Positions 20,614 through 30,773 of a DNA stretch of 64,000 nt are shown piece by piece. Position numbers and translations under genes: made by a program. The notes beneath the pieces were generated by a model. It did not search any database. It had not been told where the DNA came from and saw nothing but the letters and a program-made list of their open reading frames with translations. The DNA comes from Branchipolynoe longqiensis. Lineage: Eukaryota; Annelida; Polychaeta; Phyllodocida; Polynoidae. The stretch's first letter is position 1, and the number at the start of each line of letters is the position of its first letter. The stretch is from positions 103,532,856-103,596,855 of the forward strand of contig CM059190.1 in assembly GCA_030323885.1 (NCBI GenBank), given 5' to 3'.

Positions 20614-20716
20614 TTGTGGGGGACGGATGGGGGCAGGGGGGCGAGGATAATGCAGGAGGAATGGAATACCGAGTTAAAATGTTGAGGATTGTACTTTTGG
20701 CCGAGTGGGTGTGGGT

Positions 20717-20748
20717 GGTGGTGGTGGTGGTGGTGGTGGTGGTGGTGG
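20717..20748. repeat. (GGT)n microsatellite
   Basis: About ten GGT/GTG triplets. Confidence 0.95.
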
Positions 20749-20997
20749 GTCAGGGGTCAGTGTGCGTGTAAGGACTTGTTAACCCCCACTGCCCGAAAAT
20801 ACAAAAAAAAAGTTAGCTAGCTGTGGTGTGGTGCATGTTTTTTTTCTCTCTATAAATATTGTTTATTTGAAGTCGTATCCGGTGTTGATGTGAAGCAGCC
20901 TACTGGGTTTCCAAACTGAGCTGTTTGTTTCACTAACACTTCATCGACCTGGTTTTACGGAATAGTAGTAACACAGCCATCCGATCACCAAAGTGAA

Positions 20998-21323
20998 TGG
21001 TTTGTTGGGTGTTGGAGCTTTACGTCCTGGCAACATCTAAGGTCATATCAGGACACCAACTTGTGACAGTGCACACTCATGGCGATGTTATAGTGCTGCC
21101 CTACTTGGAGATCAGGCTGCCAGCACCACAACCTGATATCCCACTCAATCACAATATCCTGACACTGAGCCAACCAGTCCTTGCCCTATCATATTAATGC
21201 CAAACGCCCGGCCAGGAAGCAAACAAATACCAATTTTTAAGTCATCGGTTTGACTCGACCGGGATTTTCGAATCCAATGACCTACCACGGACGCTCAACT
21301 CATTTGGCCATACCATCTGGTGC
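20998..21323 (-). mobile_element. SINE-A, full length
   Basis: GGTTTGTTGGGTGTTGGAGC to CTCATTTGGCCATACCATC, with all internal landmarks. Confidence 0.9.
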
Positions 21324-21553
21324 AAAATTAATGTTATTAATATTATATTTATTCTCAGACCGACTGTGATAAGTGGGGTTGAGCGGAATGCCGGGTAGAC
21401 CTGCGCTTGTTGCCTGTGTACACAGTGCATGTGGGTCGTGGTCGTGTATGCAGTGCGTACTCAAGTGGTGCTTGTGAAGCTAGGTGTAAAACCGCCACAA
21501 CGTCCTTTCTAAACCCAGACAGTGTACATCGGGGATACGAGCCCCGCTACCCC

Positions 21554-21584
<31 letters not shown>

Positions 21585-22250
21585 ACACTTCCCCCCAGTC
21601 TGGTGTACAAAAGGTTCCACCGACTTCCTGCAAGTTAGGCACTTGCTATCCGGACCGCACTTCGTCCACACCTCTCTCTATTTCCTCTCCACTGGCCTTA
21701 CTCCTCCTTGATAATGTCTGGGAGCCTGCCAGCTTTTCACTTTCTACTCTTACTCTGTCCATGTCTTTGGCTCGCCGGCTGGTCACCATACAGCAAATAG
21801 ACACGGTCCTTTGACTCAACTCTCATTTCTCTTTCCTATACTCTACCCTTTTTTTTCTCTCCCTGGCTTACTTCTCCCCCTGATCAAGAGATTGCTTGGG
21901 TGGGGCCTTGTACCTTCTCATTTCTCTCACTTTGTTCTTGTTGCTGGAACCGCTGGACCCACCTGTACCCGTCCCTTCCTCCTGTCAACTGGATACGAGT
22001 GCTCTGCTACCGCCGGACCGGAGTGATTCGGGGCCGCCCCAATGATTCGCCGTTTTGAATGTTGTAAAGACATCCCCAGCTTCTACAACCATCCCACCTG
22101 AAGATTAATCTTCAACCAAAGATTGGACCGATTTATCGGGGCCTTTCTCTATTGCTGCAGTATTGCAGCCGGTAACCGTCGTAAGGTTATGAACCCCCCA
22201 AAAGCAAGCCTGCAAGTTGAGCAGTTTGGACTTCACATGTCTTAATACAT
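21324..22250. other. Unidentified pyrimidine-rich stretch
   Basis: C run and CA repeat at 21550-21590. 21600-22000 is C/T-rich and fairly GC-rich, and contains CGGGGCCGCCCCAATG (about 22030), shared in part with 6027-6039. 22085-22130 has ACCTGAAGATTAATCTTCAA, a perfect-looking small hairpin. It may be a retroelement 3' end or untranslated exon; I cannot identify it. Confidence 0.3.
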
Positions 22251-22257
22251 TTGTTTC

Positions 22258-22340
22258 TTTGTTTTTGTTTTACATCCTAGCAACATCTAAGGTTATACCA
22301 GGACAGGTACCGACTTGTGACAGTGCACACTATAGGCCTA
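22258..22340 (-). mobile_element. SINE-A 3' end fragment
   Basis: TTTTACATCCTAGCAACATC to ACAGTGCACACTATAGGCC. Confidence 0.75.
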
Positions 22341-22427
22341 TAGACTCTCTGGTCAAAGCCCAGCATACAACAAACAGACTGTCTCTCTGGTCAAATCCCA
22401 GCATACAACAAACAGCAGACTGTGCGG
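22341..22427. repeat. Two units of the 11-kb minisatellite
   Basis: CTCTCTGGTCAAAGCCCAGC and CTCTCTGGTCAAATCCCAGC, same unit as 11013-11265. Confidence 0.8.
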
Positions 22428-22708
22428 GAGATCAGAATTAAATTCCCAGTTGAGTCAAAGCAATAAATTACAAAATTGATACTTATCGCTTCCTAGCCTG
22501 GCGCTCGGCATTAATATGAAAAAGGTGAGGACTGGTTAGCTTAGTGTCAGGATAATGCGACTGACTGGGATATCGGGTCATGGTGCTGGTGGCCTGGTCT
22601 CCCAGTGGGGCAGCATTATAAAGTCATCATGAGTCCACACTGTCACAAGTCGGTATCCGTCCTGATATGACGTTAGATGTTGCCAGGACGCAAAACTCAA
22701 CCAACCAA
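22428..22708 (+). mobile_element. SINE-A lacking most of its head
   Basis: CAGTTGAGTCAAAGCAATAA through GTTAGATGTTGCCAGGACGC to AACCAACCAACA. Confidence 0.85.
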
Positions 22709-22880
22709 CACACCTAGTGTATTATGCGAGGAGAACAAACTGCAGACTTGCAAAAACGCAGCGTTCCCCGTACACAAGTGGCGCCGCGGCGACAATGCTT
22801 GGAACTAAACCAGGCGCGCTGACGCAACATTCCTGAGAATGGTTGCTTTTGTTTACATCCACAAACAGCCGCGACATGCC

Positions 22881-22912
<32 letters not shown>

Positions 22913-23234
22913 ACAAAGATGACTGGACGGCGGTGACTAACTAGTTCTGGGCACAGATGGCGCCCTGCCCTCCCTCACAGTGGCGCCGGGCGCCACCAGC
23001 ACGTCACACAGGACGGCGCCAACTGCACGGGCTCACGTCCGGGCTAGCGGGAAGCGGTGACGTCACGAGGCGCATCATGCGCACTAAGCATGCGCAGTGA
23101 ACATGCGCACCGCCGTGACCTCATTCCACCGCGAGCTGGGGCACACTCACCCGTCCGCATTTCGTCATTCATCGGTATTCGTTATGTGTATATAATAAAT
23201 ATAATACATAATATAATATATATATATTTATTAG
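22709..23234. other. CpG-rich unique region, candidate regulatory DNA
   Basis: 22730-23160 is CpG-dense compared with neighbours, carries the CRE/NRF1-like cluster listed next, and a C run at 22878-22897. No open frame with splice signals was found. Confidence 0.35.
23058..23109 (+). promoter_or_regulatory. CRE followed by three NRF1-like ATGCGCA sites
   Basis: TGACGTCA at 23058-23065, then ATGCGCA at 23077-23083, 23090-23096 and 23103-23109, spaced exactly 13 bp. ATGCGCA is the half-site of the NRF1 consensus. Such clusters mark CpG promoters in animals, but no transcript is visible beside it. Confidence 0.4.
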
Positions 23235-24610
23235 TAGGTACCGGCAGCGCCATGAAAAAGTCCAGGAATGGTGCTTTTTTTTCATCAATATTCAGATGCT
23301 TATAACTATTTCTGTATGTATTTGATTTTGATGAAATTGCATAGCCTAGAAGATCCACATTTGTTCTATCCGATGGTGTTGTTGGATTTAATATACAGTA
23401 AGTTTCTATTTAAGTAAAATCCATTTGAATAATGAGTGTATTTAGTGAATATTCCTTCATTACTTGTGTCAATGAAAACGACTCTGAAAACAGGGTATTT
23501 TTAAGGGGCTCACACTTCCTTGCACTACATTGTAGAAGGCCATGGATGGTACCAAAAGAAGCGCAATGACCTCAGCTTTCTACTCATATAAGTTTGCCAT
23601 AGGTCAAAAAGGTCAATCAGGTCAAATTCTGCAATTTAAATTATTTTGAAAGTTTAAAACACATTTACTGATTTTAAAAATATTTAAATTAAAACCTCAT
23701 AAGATTTGGTATGGATAGATAGACAATTCGATTCCCTTTCCAATGATACCAATCTTACTAATACTATAGTGCTAGTTAGTGCAAGGAGGCGCAGACAGAA
23801 TATTGACACCAACTTGTTTGTACCTTTGCTGACCACACTAGGTTCACAATGGTAACACCCATGTAGAAACATGTATATGACATTGGTGTTTATTGAGATA
23901 TATTACAGAATATAGAATCTAATATTGGGCCAAATTTGGCGAGGATCCAACCATTACTCTAGACACAATGAATTGGTTTCAGACACTTTAAATTTGTATT
24001 TGCAATCAAAATGCAGCTTTTGATATTTTCGAGAAATTATTGCTATAGCCAATATGCATTAGTTCCATATGCTATGTGTACAAAATTTGAAGAAGATCCA
24101 CCTATTGGATGAGCCACAGTGAGTGTTCAAAGCTTGATTAACAAATCTAAAAATATTTATTTTGTACACTTTTCTTTTGTATGTGCAATCAAAATGCACT
24201 TTTTGTATTTCTAGACAGAATATTAATACACTAATGTGTACTACCTCCAGATGATGTGCACTATCAATTTATAGGAAGTTTAACCAATTGGTTAAGCTAC
24301 AATGAGCATTTAAAGATTCATCAAATTGATATATTTGGTTTTCAATCAAAATTCAATATTTTGCATAGTTTTTGGATTTAGGCTTGTAATTTCAATGTCT
24401 CATCATCATGCTGTCGGTCGCGATGCGACAAAGACTGGTTTCATTACTTGACTGCCGCTCTCCATTTAGCTCTCTGCTGTGAGAGTTGTGTCCATGAGTC
24501 GGTCTTAATGTCTCTCAGCTTCAGGTTTCTCTTGATGGTATCAATGTCTGCAGGACCGAATAAAAATATTGCACCCTATGTATATTTTTTTATTTCGCTG
24601 CCGGTACCTA
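23235..24610. mobile_element. 7-bp-TSD non-autonomous transposon, second copy
   Basis: TAGGTACCGGCAGCGCC at the left and CGCTGCCGGTACCTA at the right, flanked by TTATTAG on both sides (23228-23234, 24611-24617). Internally shortened compared with 7910-9632 and interrupted by a LINE end at 24401-24540. Confidence 0.87.
24401..24540 (-). pseudogene. Non-LTR retrotransposon 3' end (last ORF2 codons)
   Basis: On the minus strand a 32-codon frame ends at the stop at 24444-24446. Its sequence has the basic, Trp-containing pattern seen at the C-terminus of LINE reverse transcriptases (LRDIKTDSWTQL, then AKWRAAVK). It is followed by a short 3' untranslated part ending in ATGATGATG. TCAATGTCT on both sides (24392-24400, 24541-24549) is the target duplication. 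It is a 5'-truncated insertion into the 7-bp-TSD element. Confidence 0.75.
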
Positions 24611-25442
24611 TTATTAGTTCCCGGCGCTAGACCCAGTGGTAACACCGGAAGTTAAGGTGGGGTGGTGGTGGCGCCACCAGTACCCGTATGAGTAAGGAGC
24701 AAATACATGCAGAGTGTCCATTGGCTAATAATATCATATCAGAATAATATAATAATATAATAATATATAGAACAATCCCTTTCACAGCTTTATACTCGCA
24801 TAATGCTTATACATCATATATATATGGTCCATACACATGTGAAAATATATGGAATTCAAGGCTATTTAATGTTTTTGATAGGAATTCAAGACTATTTTCA
24901 TTTGGATTTCAGACAAAAACAACGATGCCGAATGACGATTTCGTACTAATTTGGATAATTATACAATATTAATATATACACACATGCAGATATATTTATC
25001 AGGAATTATGCACACACAACTTCTTCCATTTAATATGTATACATCTTTATCAGCACACATAAATGTGTGTATAAAATAATTGCAAATATATATATATATA
25101 TGTGTGTCTGTGAAATGAAACAAGTTGTATGTACACAAGTCTTCTATACATATGTGAATAGAGAGAATTATGCACATAACACTGCACATATAGAGATTTA
25201 TACATTTTATTCAAAAAATTGTGTACACAGACAACTTTAAAATGTGGTTTCTTTAGTTAAACAAAATCTTATGAACGCCAATATTTCGGTAAATTATTAC
25301 ATGTTATATTACCTTTAAAAAAAGTAGTTTAATACTATTTTTGATTAGATATTATTTTATAATGTTCACATTTATATGGTTTTGTGTGTGCAAAAAAAAC
25401 CCCACATTTTAATAGATTAATTTAATTTCAGCCGCGTCTTTT
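24611..25442. other. No gene recognised
   Basis: AT-rich. Contains the palindrome at 24667, and at 24825-24960 a GGTCCATACACATGTGAAAA block related to the CAGGGTCC element at 43939. Confidence 0.45.
24667..24678. promoter_or_regulatory. 12-bp palindrome GGTGGCGCCACC
   Basis: Fourth exact copy, in a GGTGGTGGTGGCGCCACCAG context. Confidence 0.35.
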
Positions 25443-25790
25443 GTTAAAACTGCCTAGTCTGATAGAAGCTTCAAATTTTCTAAAGTGCCTGTCACACTAT
25501 GCCGGATTGAGCAACAGACAGAATTGTCTAGCCCGGTGGTGATAAGTATCAAAATGTATTAAAACGTGTCAAAGTGTTGCGACATTGGGTCTACGAACGG
25601 ACATGAAACGAAATCAAACCGGACAAGAACTGTAAACGTCAATCCGGTGGCATCCGTTCCTAGTTTTGTGCATGTTCAAAACTTGTACGGACACAAACTG
25701 GACATATTTCATTTTCTGTCTGATTCCCCTAATCCAGTGAGGTGTGACAGGGCCTTAAACCATCTCTAAACCAAAACAATCCCACCGCTC
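25443..25790 (+). mobile_element. TTAA-MITE remnant hosting E7
   Basis: GTTAAAACTGCCTAGTCTGA and AAATTTTCTAA on the left and AAACCAAAACAATCC on the right are consecutive in intact copies, so E7 sits inside this MITE. Confidence 0.65.
25484..25755. mobile_element. MFE E7: TIR element with CGGA/GGAC motifs
   Basis: Ends AGTGCCTGTCACACTATG and GAGGTGTGACAGGGCCT, flanked by TAA on both sides. 272 bp, with repeated CGGAC, ACGTC and CCGGA words, less dense than in E1 or E3. Confidence 0.7.
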
Positions 25791-26955
25791 ATCTGTACCT
25801 CTCTGTTAGCCCCACCCCCACCCCGCCCCACGACCACCTGTAGCTCTCTGTACACCCCCCTCCCTCTACCAATACCTCTCTGTAACCCCCCTCAACCCAC
25901 CTGTACCTCTCTGTAACCACGCCCCCCTCCCACATGTACCTGTGTAACCCTCCCTTAGCCCCCCACCTGTACCTCTCTGTAACCCCCCCCCCCCCCATAG
26001 CCCCTCACCTACACCTCTCTGACAACCCCCCCCCCCCCAGCCCCACCTGTACCTCTCTGTAACCACGCCCCCCCCCCCCACCTGTACCTGTGTAACCCTC
26101 CCTTAGCCCCCCCCCCCCACCTGTACCTCTCTGTAACCCCCCCTTAGCCCCCCACCTGTACCTCTCTGTAACCCCCCCCCCCGAGCCCCATCGGTGCCTC
26201 TCTGTAACCACGCCCCCCCTACCTGTACCTCTCTGTAACCCTCCCTTAGCCCCCCCGCCTGCACCTCTCTGTAATCCCCCCTTAGCCCCTCACCTGTACC
26301 TCTCTGTACAACCCCCCCCCCCCCCTCCCCCTACCTATACCTCCCTGAAAACCCCTCCGAGCCCCACCTGTACCTCTCTGTTGCCATGCCCCCCCACCCC
26401 CCACCTGTACCTGTGTAACCCTCCCTTAGCCCCCCCACCTGCCCATCTCTGTAATCCACCCCCCCCCCCCACCTGTACCTCTCTGTAACCACGCCCCCCC
26501 CACCTGTACCTGTGTAATCCCCCCTTAGCCCCCCACCTGTCCATCTCTGTAACTCCCCCCCACCTGTACCTCCCTAATCCACCCTTAGCCCCCCACATGT
26601 ACCTCTCTGTAACCCCCCCCCCCCCCCACATGTACCTCTGTGTAACCCCCCCCCCCCCCCCCCCCCACAGCTGTAACCACTCTCTAATCCCACCTCCCAC
26701 CACCACCACCTACTGATGACCACCCCCAGTAAAACACCCTCCCCCCACCCGCCCCATCGTACCATCCCCCCGCCCCAATCTCCCCCCCCCCCTACCCTCG
26801 GTAACACCCCCCCCCCACCTACCGTACCATCGCCACCCTCCCCTATCTCCCCTCTCCCTATCTCTCCCCCCCCCCCCCCGGTAACACCCCGCCCCTATCT
26901 CCCCTTCCACCCACCCCCCATCCCCGGTAACCCCCCCTCCCCCGCCCACCACCCA
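25785..26955. repeat. C-rich minisatellite, CACCTGTACCTCTCTGTAAC unit
   Basis: Over 1.1 kb of tandem CACCTGTACCTCTCTGTAAC separated by C runs of 5-20 bp, with a CCTTAGCCCC variant. The 3' part (26700-26950) loses the unit and becomes mostly C with GGTAACACC words. Gly/Tyr/Arg open frames on the minus strand are artefacts. Confidence 0.93.
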
Positions 26956-27582
26956 CTATTGATTGGGCCACGTTTTATCTATGACTCCTACATCGGATTC
27001 GAATCGATTATTTCTTCAATAATTTAGCTACCACAGCTATTTTTTTCCGAGATTGCAATCTTCGATGATGGGTTTGTGGTTGTTGTTTGCACTTGTATTT
27101 TCCTCTCCCACTTTTAAATAGCTGCCCAAAGCTCACGTAGCCAACAATAATGGATTTGCACGATTAGAAGCTAGTTTTTCCTGTCCAATTATCGCGAGCA
27201 TTTGACTAGTATGACTAAATAGCAAGCCACTATTTTCGGTTACCTGGTCGTTTCTGGCATTAGGTGGGTTGGAGGTGACTAAAATAACCAGATTTCACCA
27301 TAAAAGAAAGGGGCATATTTGAAGAGTTCGGGTGCAAAACCACATAAACGCCAACCCACAAATGGAGATAAACATTAGAATCAAACCTACAAAAATCAAT
27401 TATTTTATATTCCTACTTTTTCGTTGATAGCTCCAAAACCATATGATCATAGGAAAAGTGGAATTAGTGAGAATAGAAATTATTTTCAAGTACAAATCTT
27501 GTATTTAAACTACATTTTTGACTTGGTGTTTACGTGGTTTTGCACCTAGGACTAGTAGTAGCACATTCCACGGTCCAAGTCT
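26956..27582. other. No gene recognised
   Basis: Unique, moderately AT-rich. No element ends. A pair of similar sentences (GGTTTTGCACCTAGGACTAG near 27537 and GGTGCAAAACCAC near 27332) is the only internal echo. Confidence 0.45.
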
Positions 27583-27702
27583 CTCGCTGTCTCTTTCTGG
27601 CTGTGTCTCTTTCTCTCTGTCTCTCTCTGTTTCTGTCTCTCTCTGTTTCTGTCTCTCTCTGTGTGTCTCTCTCTGTCTCTGTGTGTCTCTCTGTCTCTGT
27701 GT
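27583..27702. repeat. (CT)n / CTGT-rich microsatellite
   Basis: CTCTCTCTGTTTCTGTCTCT repeats. Ser/Leu-rich and Arg/Glu-rich frames over it are artefacts. Confidence 0.95.
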
Positions 27703-27765
27703 GCTAAAACTGCCTAGTCCGATGAAAGCATGACATTTTCTAAACAATTTCTAACCCACTCCGAG
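27703..27765 (+). mobile_element. TTAA-MITE left end
   Basis: CTAAAACTGCCTAGTCCGAT followed by GAAAGCATGACATTTTC. Confidence 0.6.
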
Positions 27766-27925
27766 ATGCCCACTTAATTAAATAAAACATGTTAGTCTAT
27801 TGGTCAGTTAGTAATAATAATCCTACCAGGAGACATCCGCAGGTCGTCTGCAGCAACACGACTAAAACACTCACCTGGAAAAAACAAACACACAACAGTT
27901 AGTATCAATCAGCGAATAATGACAA

Positions 27926-28935
27926 CCCACACACAGACCATTCAGTACAGACCACACACGGTACGATTCAGTACAGACCACACACGGCACCATTCACAAC
28001 AGACCACACAGTCCCATTCACTACAGACCACACACGGTACCATTCACTACAGACCACACACGGTACCATTCACTACAGACAACACACGGTACCATTCATT
28101 ACAGACCACACACGGCACCATTCATTACAGACTACACCTGGTACCATTCATTACAGACCACACACAGTACCATTCAGTACATACCACACACGGTACCATT
28201 CAGTAGACAATATAGGTACCATTCAGTACAGACCACACACGGTACCATTCACTACATACCACACATGGTACCATTCACTACAGACCACACACGGTACCAT
28301 TCACTACAAACCAAACACGGTACCATTCAGTACAGACCACACACGGTACCATTCAGTACATACCACACACGGTACCATTCAGTACATACCACACACGGTA
28401 CCATTCAGTACAGACAACATAGGTACTATTCAGTACAGACCACATATGGTACCCTTCACTACATACCACACATGGTACCATTCATTACAGACCACACATG
28501 GTACCATTCAGTACATACCACACATGGTACCATTCAGTACAGACAACATAGGTACCATTCAGTACAGACCACACACGTACCATGCACTACAGGCCACACA
28601 CGGTACCATTCACTACAGACAACATAGGTACCATTCACTACAGACCACACACTACAAACCCAACACATACCATGCAATACAAACCACACATGGTACCATT
28701 CACTACAGATCACACATGGTACCATTCACCAAATAGCACCCATGGTACCATTCACTACAGACAACACACGGTACCATTCACCAAATAGCACCCATGGTAC
28801 CATTCACTACAGACAACACACGGTACCATTCAGTACATATAACACATGGTACCATTCAGTAATACCACACATGGTACCATTCATTAATACCACATACGGT
28901 ACCATTCACTACAGACAATGCACGGTACCATTTAC
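27926..28935. repeat. 26-bp minisatellite containing GGTACC, about 37 copies
   Basis: Unit GGTACCATTCAGTACAGA plus CCACACAC, with variants ACTACAGACC, AGTACATACC and CACCAAATAGCACC. A 26-bp unit shifts frame every copy, and because the unit has no stop in the plus-strand frames, long overlapping frames appear. These are not genes. Confidence 0.95.
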
Positions 28936-28938
28936 ACA

Positions 28939-29230
28939 GGACCGGACGCGCTGGCCAAATCGGTAGAGCGCAGGCCTACATTCCGGTCGAGTCAAACCAA
29001 TGACTTACAACATTGATACTTGTCGCTTCCGAGCCAGGCGCTCGGCATTAATAGGATAGGGAAACTGGTCAGGATAACGTGACGGAGTGTGATATCAAGT
29101 CATGGTGCTGGCTGTCTGGTGCCCCAGTGGGGCAGCAGTATAAAGTCGCCATGAGTACACACCATCACAAGTCAGTACCCGTCTTGATGTGACCTTAGAC
29201 GTTGCCAGGATGTAAAACTCCAACAACATA
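28939..29230 (+). mobile_element. SINE-A
   Basis: Head GCTGGCCAAATCGGTAGAGC, then GGTCGAGTCAAACCAATGAC. Tail GACGTTGCCAGGATGTAAAA. The B box is lost (CATTCCGGTCGAG). Confidence 0.87.
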
Positions 29231-29231
29231 T

Positions 29232-29518
29232 AACAGGTCGGGCACCGACTTGTGACAGTGCACACTTATGGTGATTTCATAGTGCTGCCCCACTGGTAAA
29301 TCAAGGCACTGGCACCATGCCCCGATATCCCACTCAGTCACATTATCCTGACACTGACCTAACCATCCCTTCCCCTATCCTATTAATTCTGAGCGCCAAG
29401 CTAGGAAGCGCCAAATACAAATTGTGTATGCCATTAGTGTGACTCAATGGGGAATAGAACTCTCGATCTCTCACACGGGTGGCCTGTGCTCTACCTATTC
29501 AGCGACCACGCCCGGTGG
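29232..29518 (-). mobile_element. SINE-A, tail-to-tail with its neighbour
   Basis: GGGCACCGACTTGTGACAG to GCTCTACCTATTCAGCGACC. With the copy at 28939-29230 it forms a 0.58-kb inverted pair with almost no spacer. Confidence 0.87.
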
Positions 29519-29630
29519 AACAATTCCTGACCGAGTCAAACCAAATGTTAACATGTGCGAGTCAAACCAAATGTTAACATGTGCAAGCAGCTTAATTAAT
29601 TATCTGCAGTCCCTGCATCATGGCAAATGC
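29519..29630. repeat. Short tandem duplication
   Basis: GAGTCAAACCAAATGTTAAC occurs twice at 29531-29582. Confidence 0.8.
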
Positions 29631-30048
29631 TAGATAAAAGATTCACCCCGTACTTACAGTACAGGGGTGAACGACAACATAGCTTAAATACGGGTGAAAA
29701 TAGCTTTTCTATGGAACAGGAAGTAGAAAATCTGGCACCAGTGTCAAATGGTTACTTATATCAGCACAGAGTTGGTGAAATGGGAGAGAATGCAAAAAGA
29801 CAGGATGGCAACCAGAGAATGCCATCAATTTCACTTTTAAATTGCATTAAAGTATATGTTTTATTATATTTTCCAACTCAAAAGTAGCGGGTAAATATGA
29901 AGACATAACTAAAGAATATATTGTGCTTCTTAAATTAAGAATTTACCAGCTCAGTTAATTAACCCAGCATGTCGAAATTCTTCGCCAGCTTTTCTAATGG
30001 GTTGGTTTTCACCCCTGTACTGGAAGTATGGGGTGAATCTTTTATCTA
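29631..30048. mobile_element. 9-bp-TSD TIR element, copy 1
   Basis: Ends TAGATAAAAGATTCACCCC and GGGGTGAATCTTTTATCTA, with a second inner inverted block (CAGTACAGGGGTGAA / TTCACCCCTGTACTG). Flanked by GGCAAATGC and GGTGAATGC, two mismatches in nine. The second copy at 37732 has a perfect 9-bp duplication. TSD length fits Mutator-like elements. An 80-codon open frame is shared by both copies but matches nothing I know. Confidence 0.85.
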
Positions 30049-30089
30049 GGTGAATGCCAGACAACATAACAACAACAACAATTGTTACT

Positions 30090-30285
30090 TTTTGCTGAAG
30101 CTGCAGAAACCGATGAAAGCGTAAACTTGTCCAAACTGCTAGATTTGATCCTACATATCCAATTTAGGATTACATGCGCTTACAAAATATTAGTGGCCGT
30201 ACGAAAGTGAATACCAAGTCGATTTAACAGAACCTGTCATTGCTGAAGCCTACCATGCCCAACATTTCAACGTGACAGACACAAA
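30090..30285 (+). mobile_element. TTAA-MITE, degenerate
   Basis: GAAGCTGCAGAAACCGATGA, GATTTGATCCTACATATCC and TTGCTGAAGCCTACCATG follow MITE order with many changes. Confidence 0.5.
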
Positions 30286-30409
30286 ATAATATTGCATGCG
30301 GTCACGTCAAATATTTCCAAAATTAGCCGTTTATAAGAAAATATACTTTGTGCTAATTAATGTAAAGTAGATCACAACGTAAATATATAACCTATACGTA
30401 CACAGTGAT

Positions 30410-30525
30410 ATTGATAGAAATATGCAAAAATGTTCACTTGTCCACCAGACAAGTCTGAGGTAATTTCACTTGTCCGCCTGAATTTCCACTTGTCCTGGAC
30501 AAGATCTTTATTTCGAACGTTGCAT
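30410..30525 (-). mobile_element. CAGCGTT-type element, short copy
   Basis: TTGATAGAAATATGC at the left and TTTATTTCGAACGTTGC at the right match, in reverse, the ends at 39506-39776 and 63038-63546. ACTTGTCC words recur inside. Confidence 0.55.
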
Positions 30526-30550
30526 ATATATATAACATATACATATATAA

Positions 30551-30669
30551 TAGTATAGTTATACGAATCTTACCTGGGTACAGATGATGGATAACTCTTG
30601 TTTTCCCGAGGTACAAGCCTCGGGTAATCGTGGACTAGGGAGAAGGAAGCAACATCCGGGTTCAGCAAT
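30551..30669 (+). repeat. DIRS A left terminus (3' end, with extension)
   Basis: 30600-30669 is the inverted counterpart of the right terminus: the inner 35 bp (GGGAGAAGGAAGCAACATCC onward) are perfect, the outer half diverged. 30551-30599 extends beyond the inverted repeat, as the extended terminus of DIRS1 does. Confidence 0.88.
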
Positions 30670-30773
30670 CTTCACCTAATTATTCAGGATAAAAACGAGC
30701 TTAATGATGGAAATCTGATGTCTTCGTTTGGCACAAGCGAACGTGATAATCGTGGTAGGGTGTGGCGGGTGGG

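Noticed and set aside
25789..26952. Series of Gly/Tyr/Arg frames resembling structural proteins
   Set aside because: They translate the C-rich array on its G-rich strand and shift with each C-run length.
27919..28736. Long overlapping plus-strand frames with HTR/YHS repeats
   Set aside because: A stop-free 26-bp tandem repeat opens all frames; no start context, splice site or domain.
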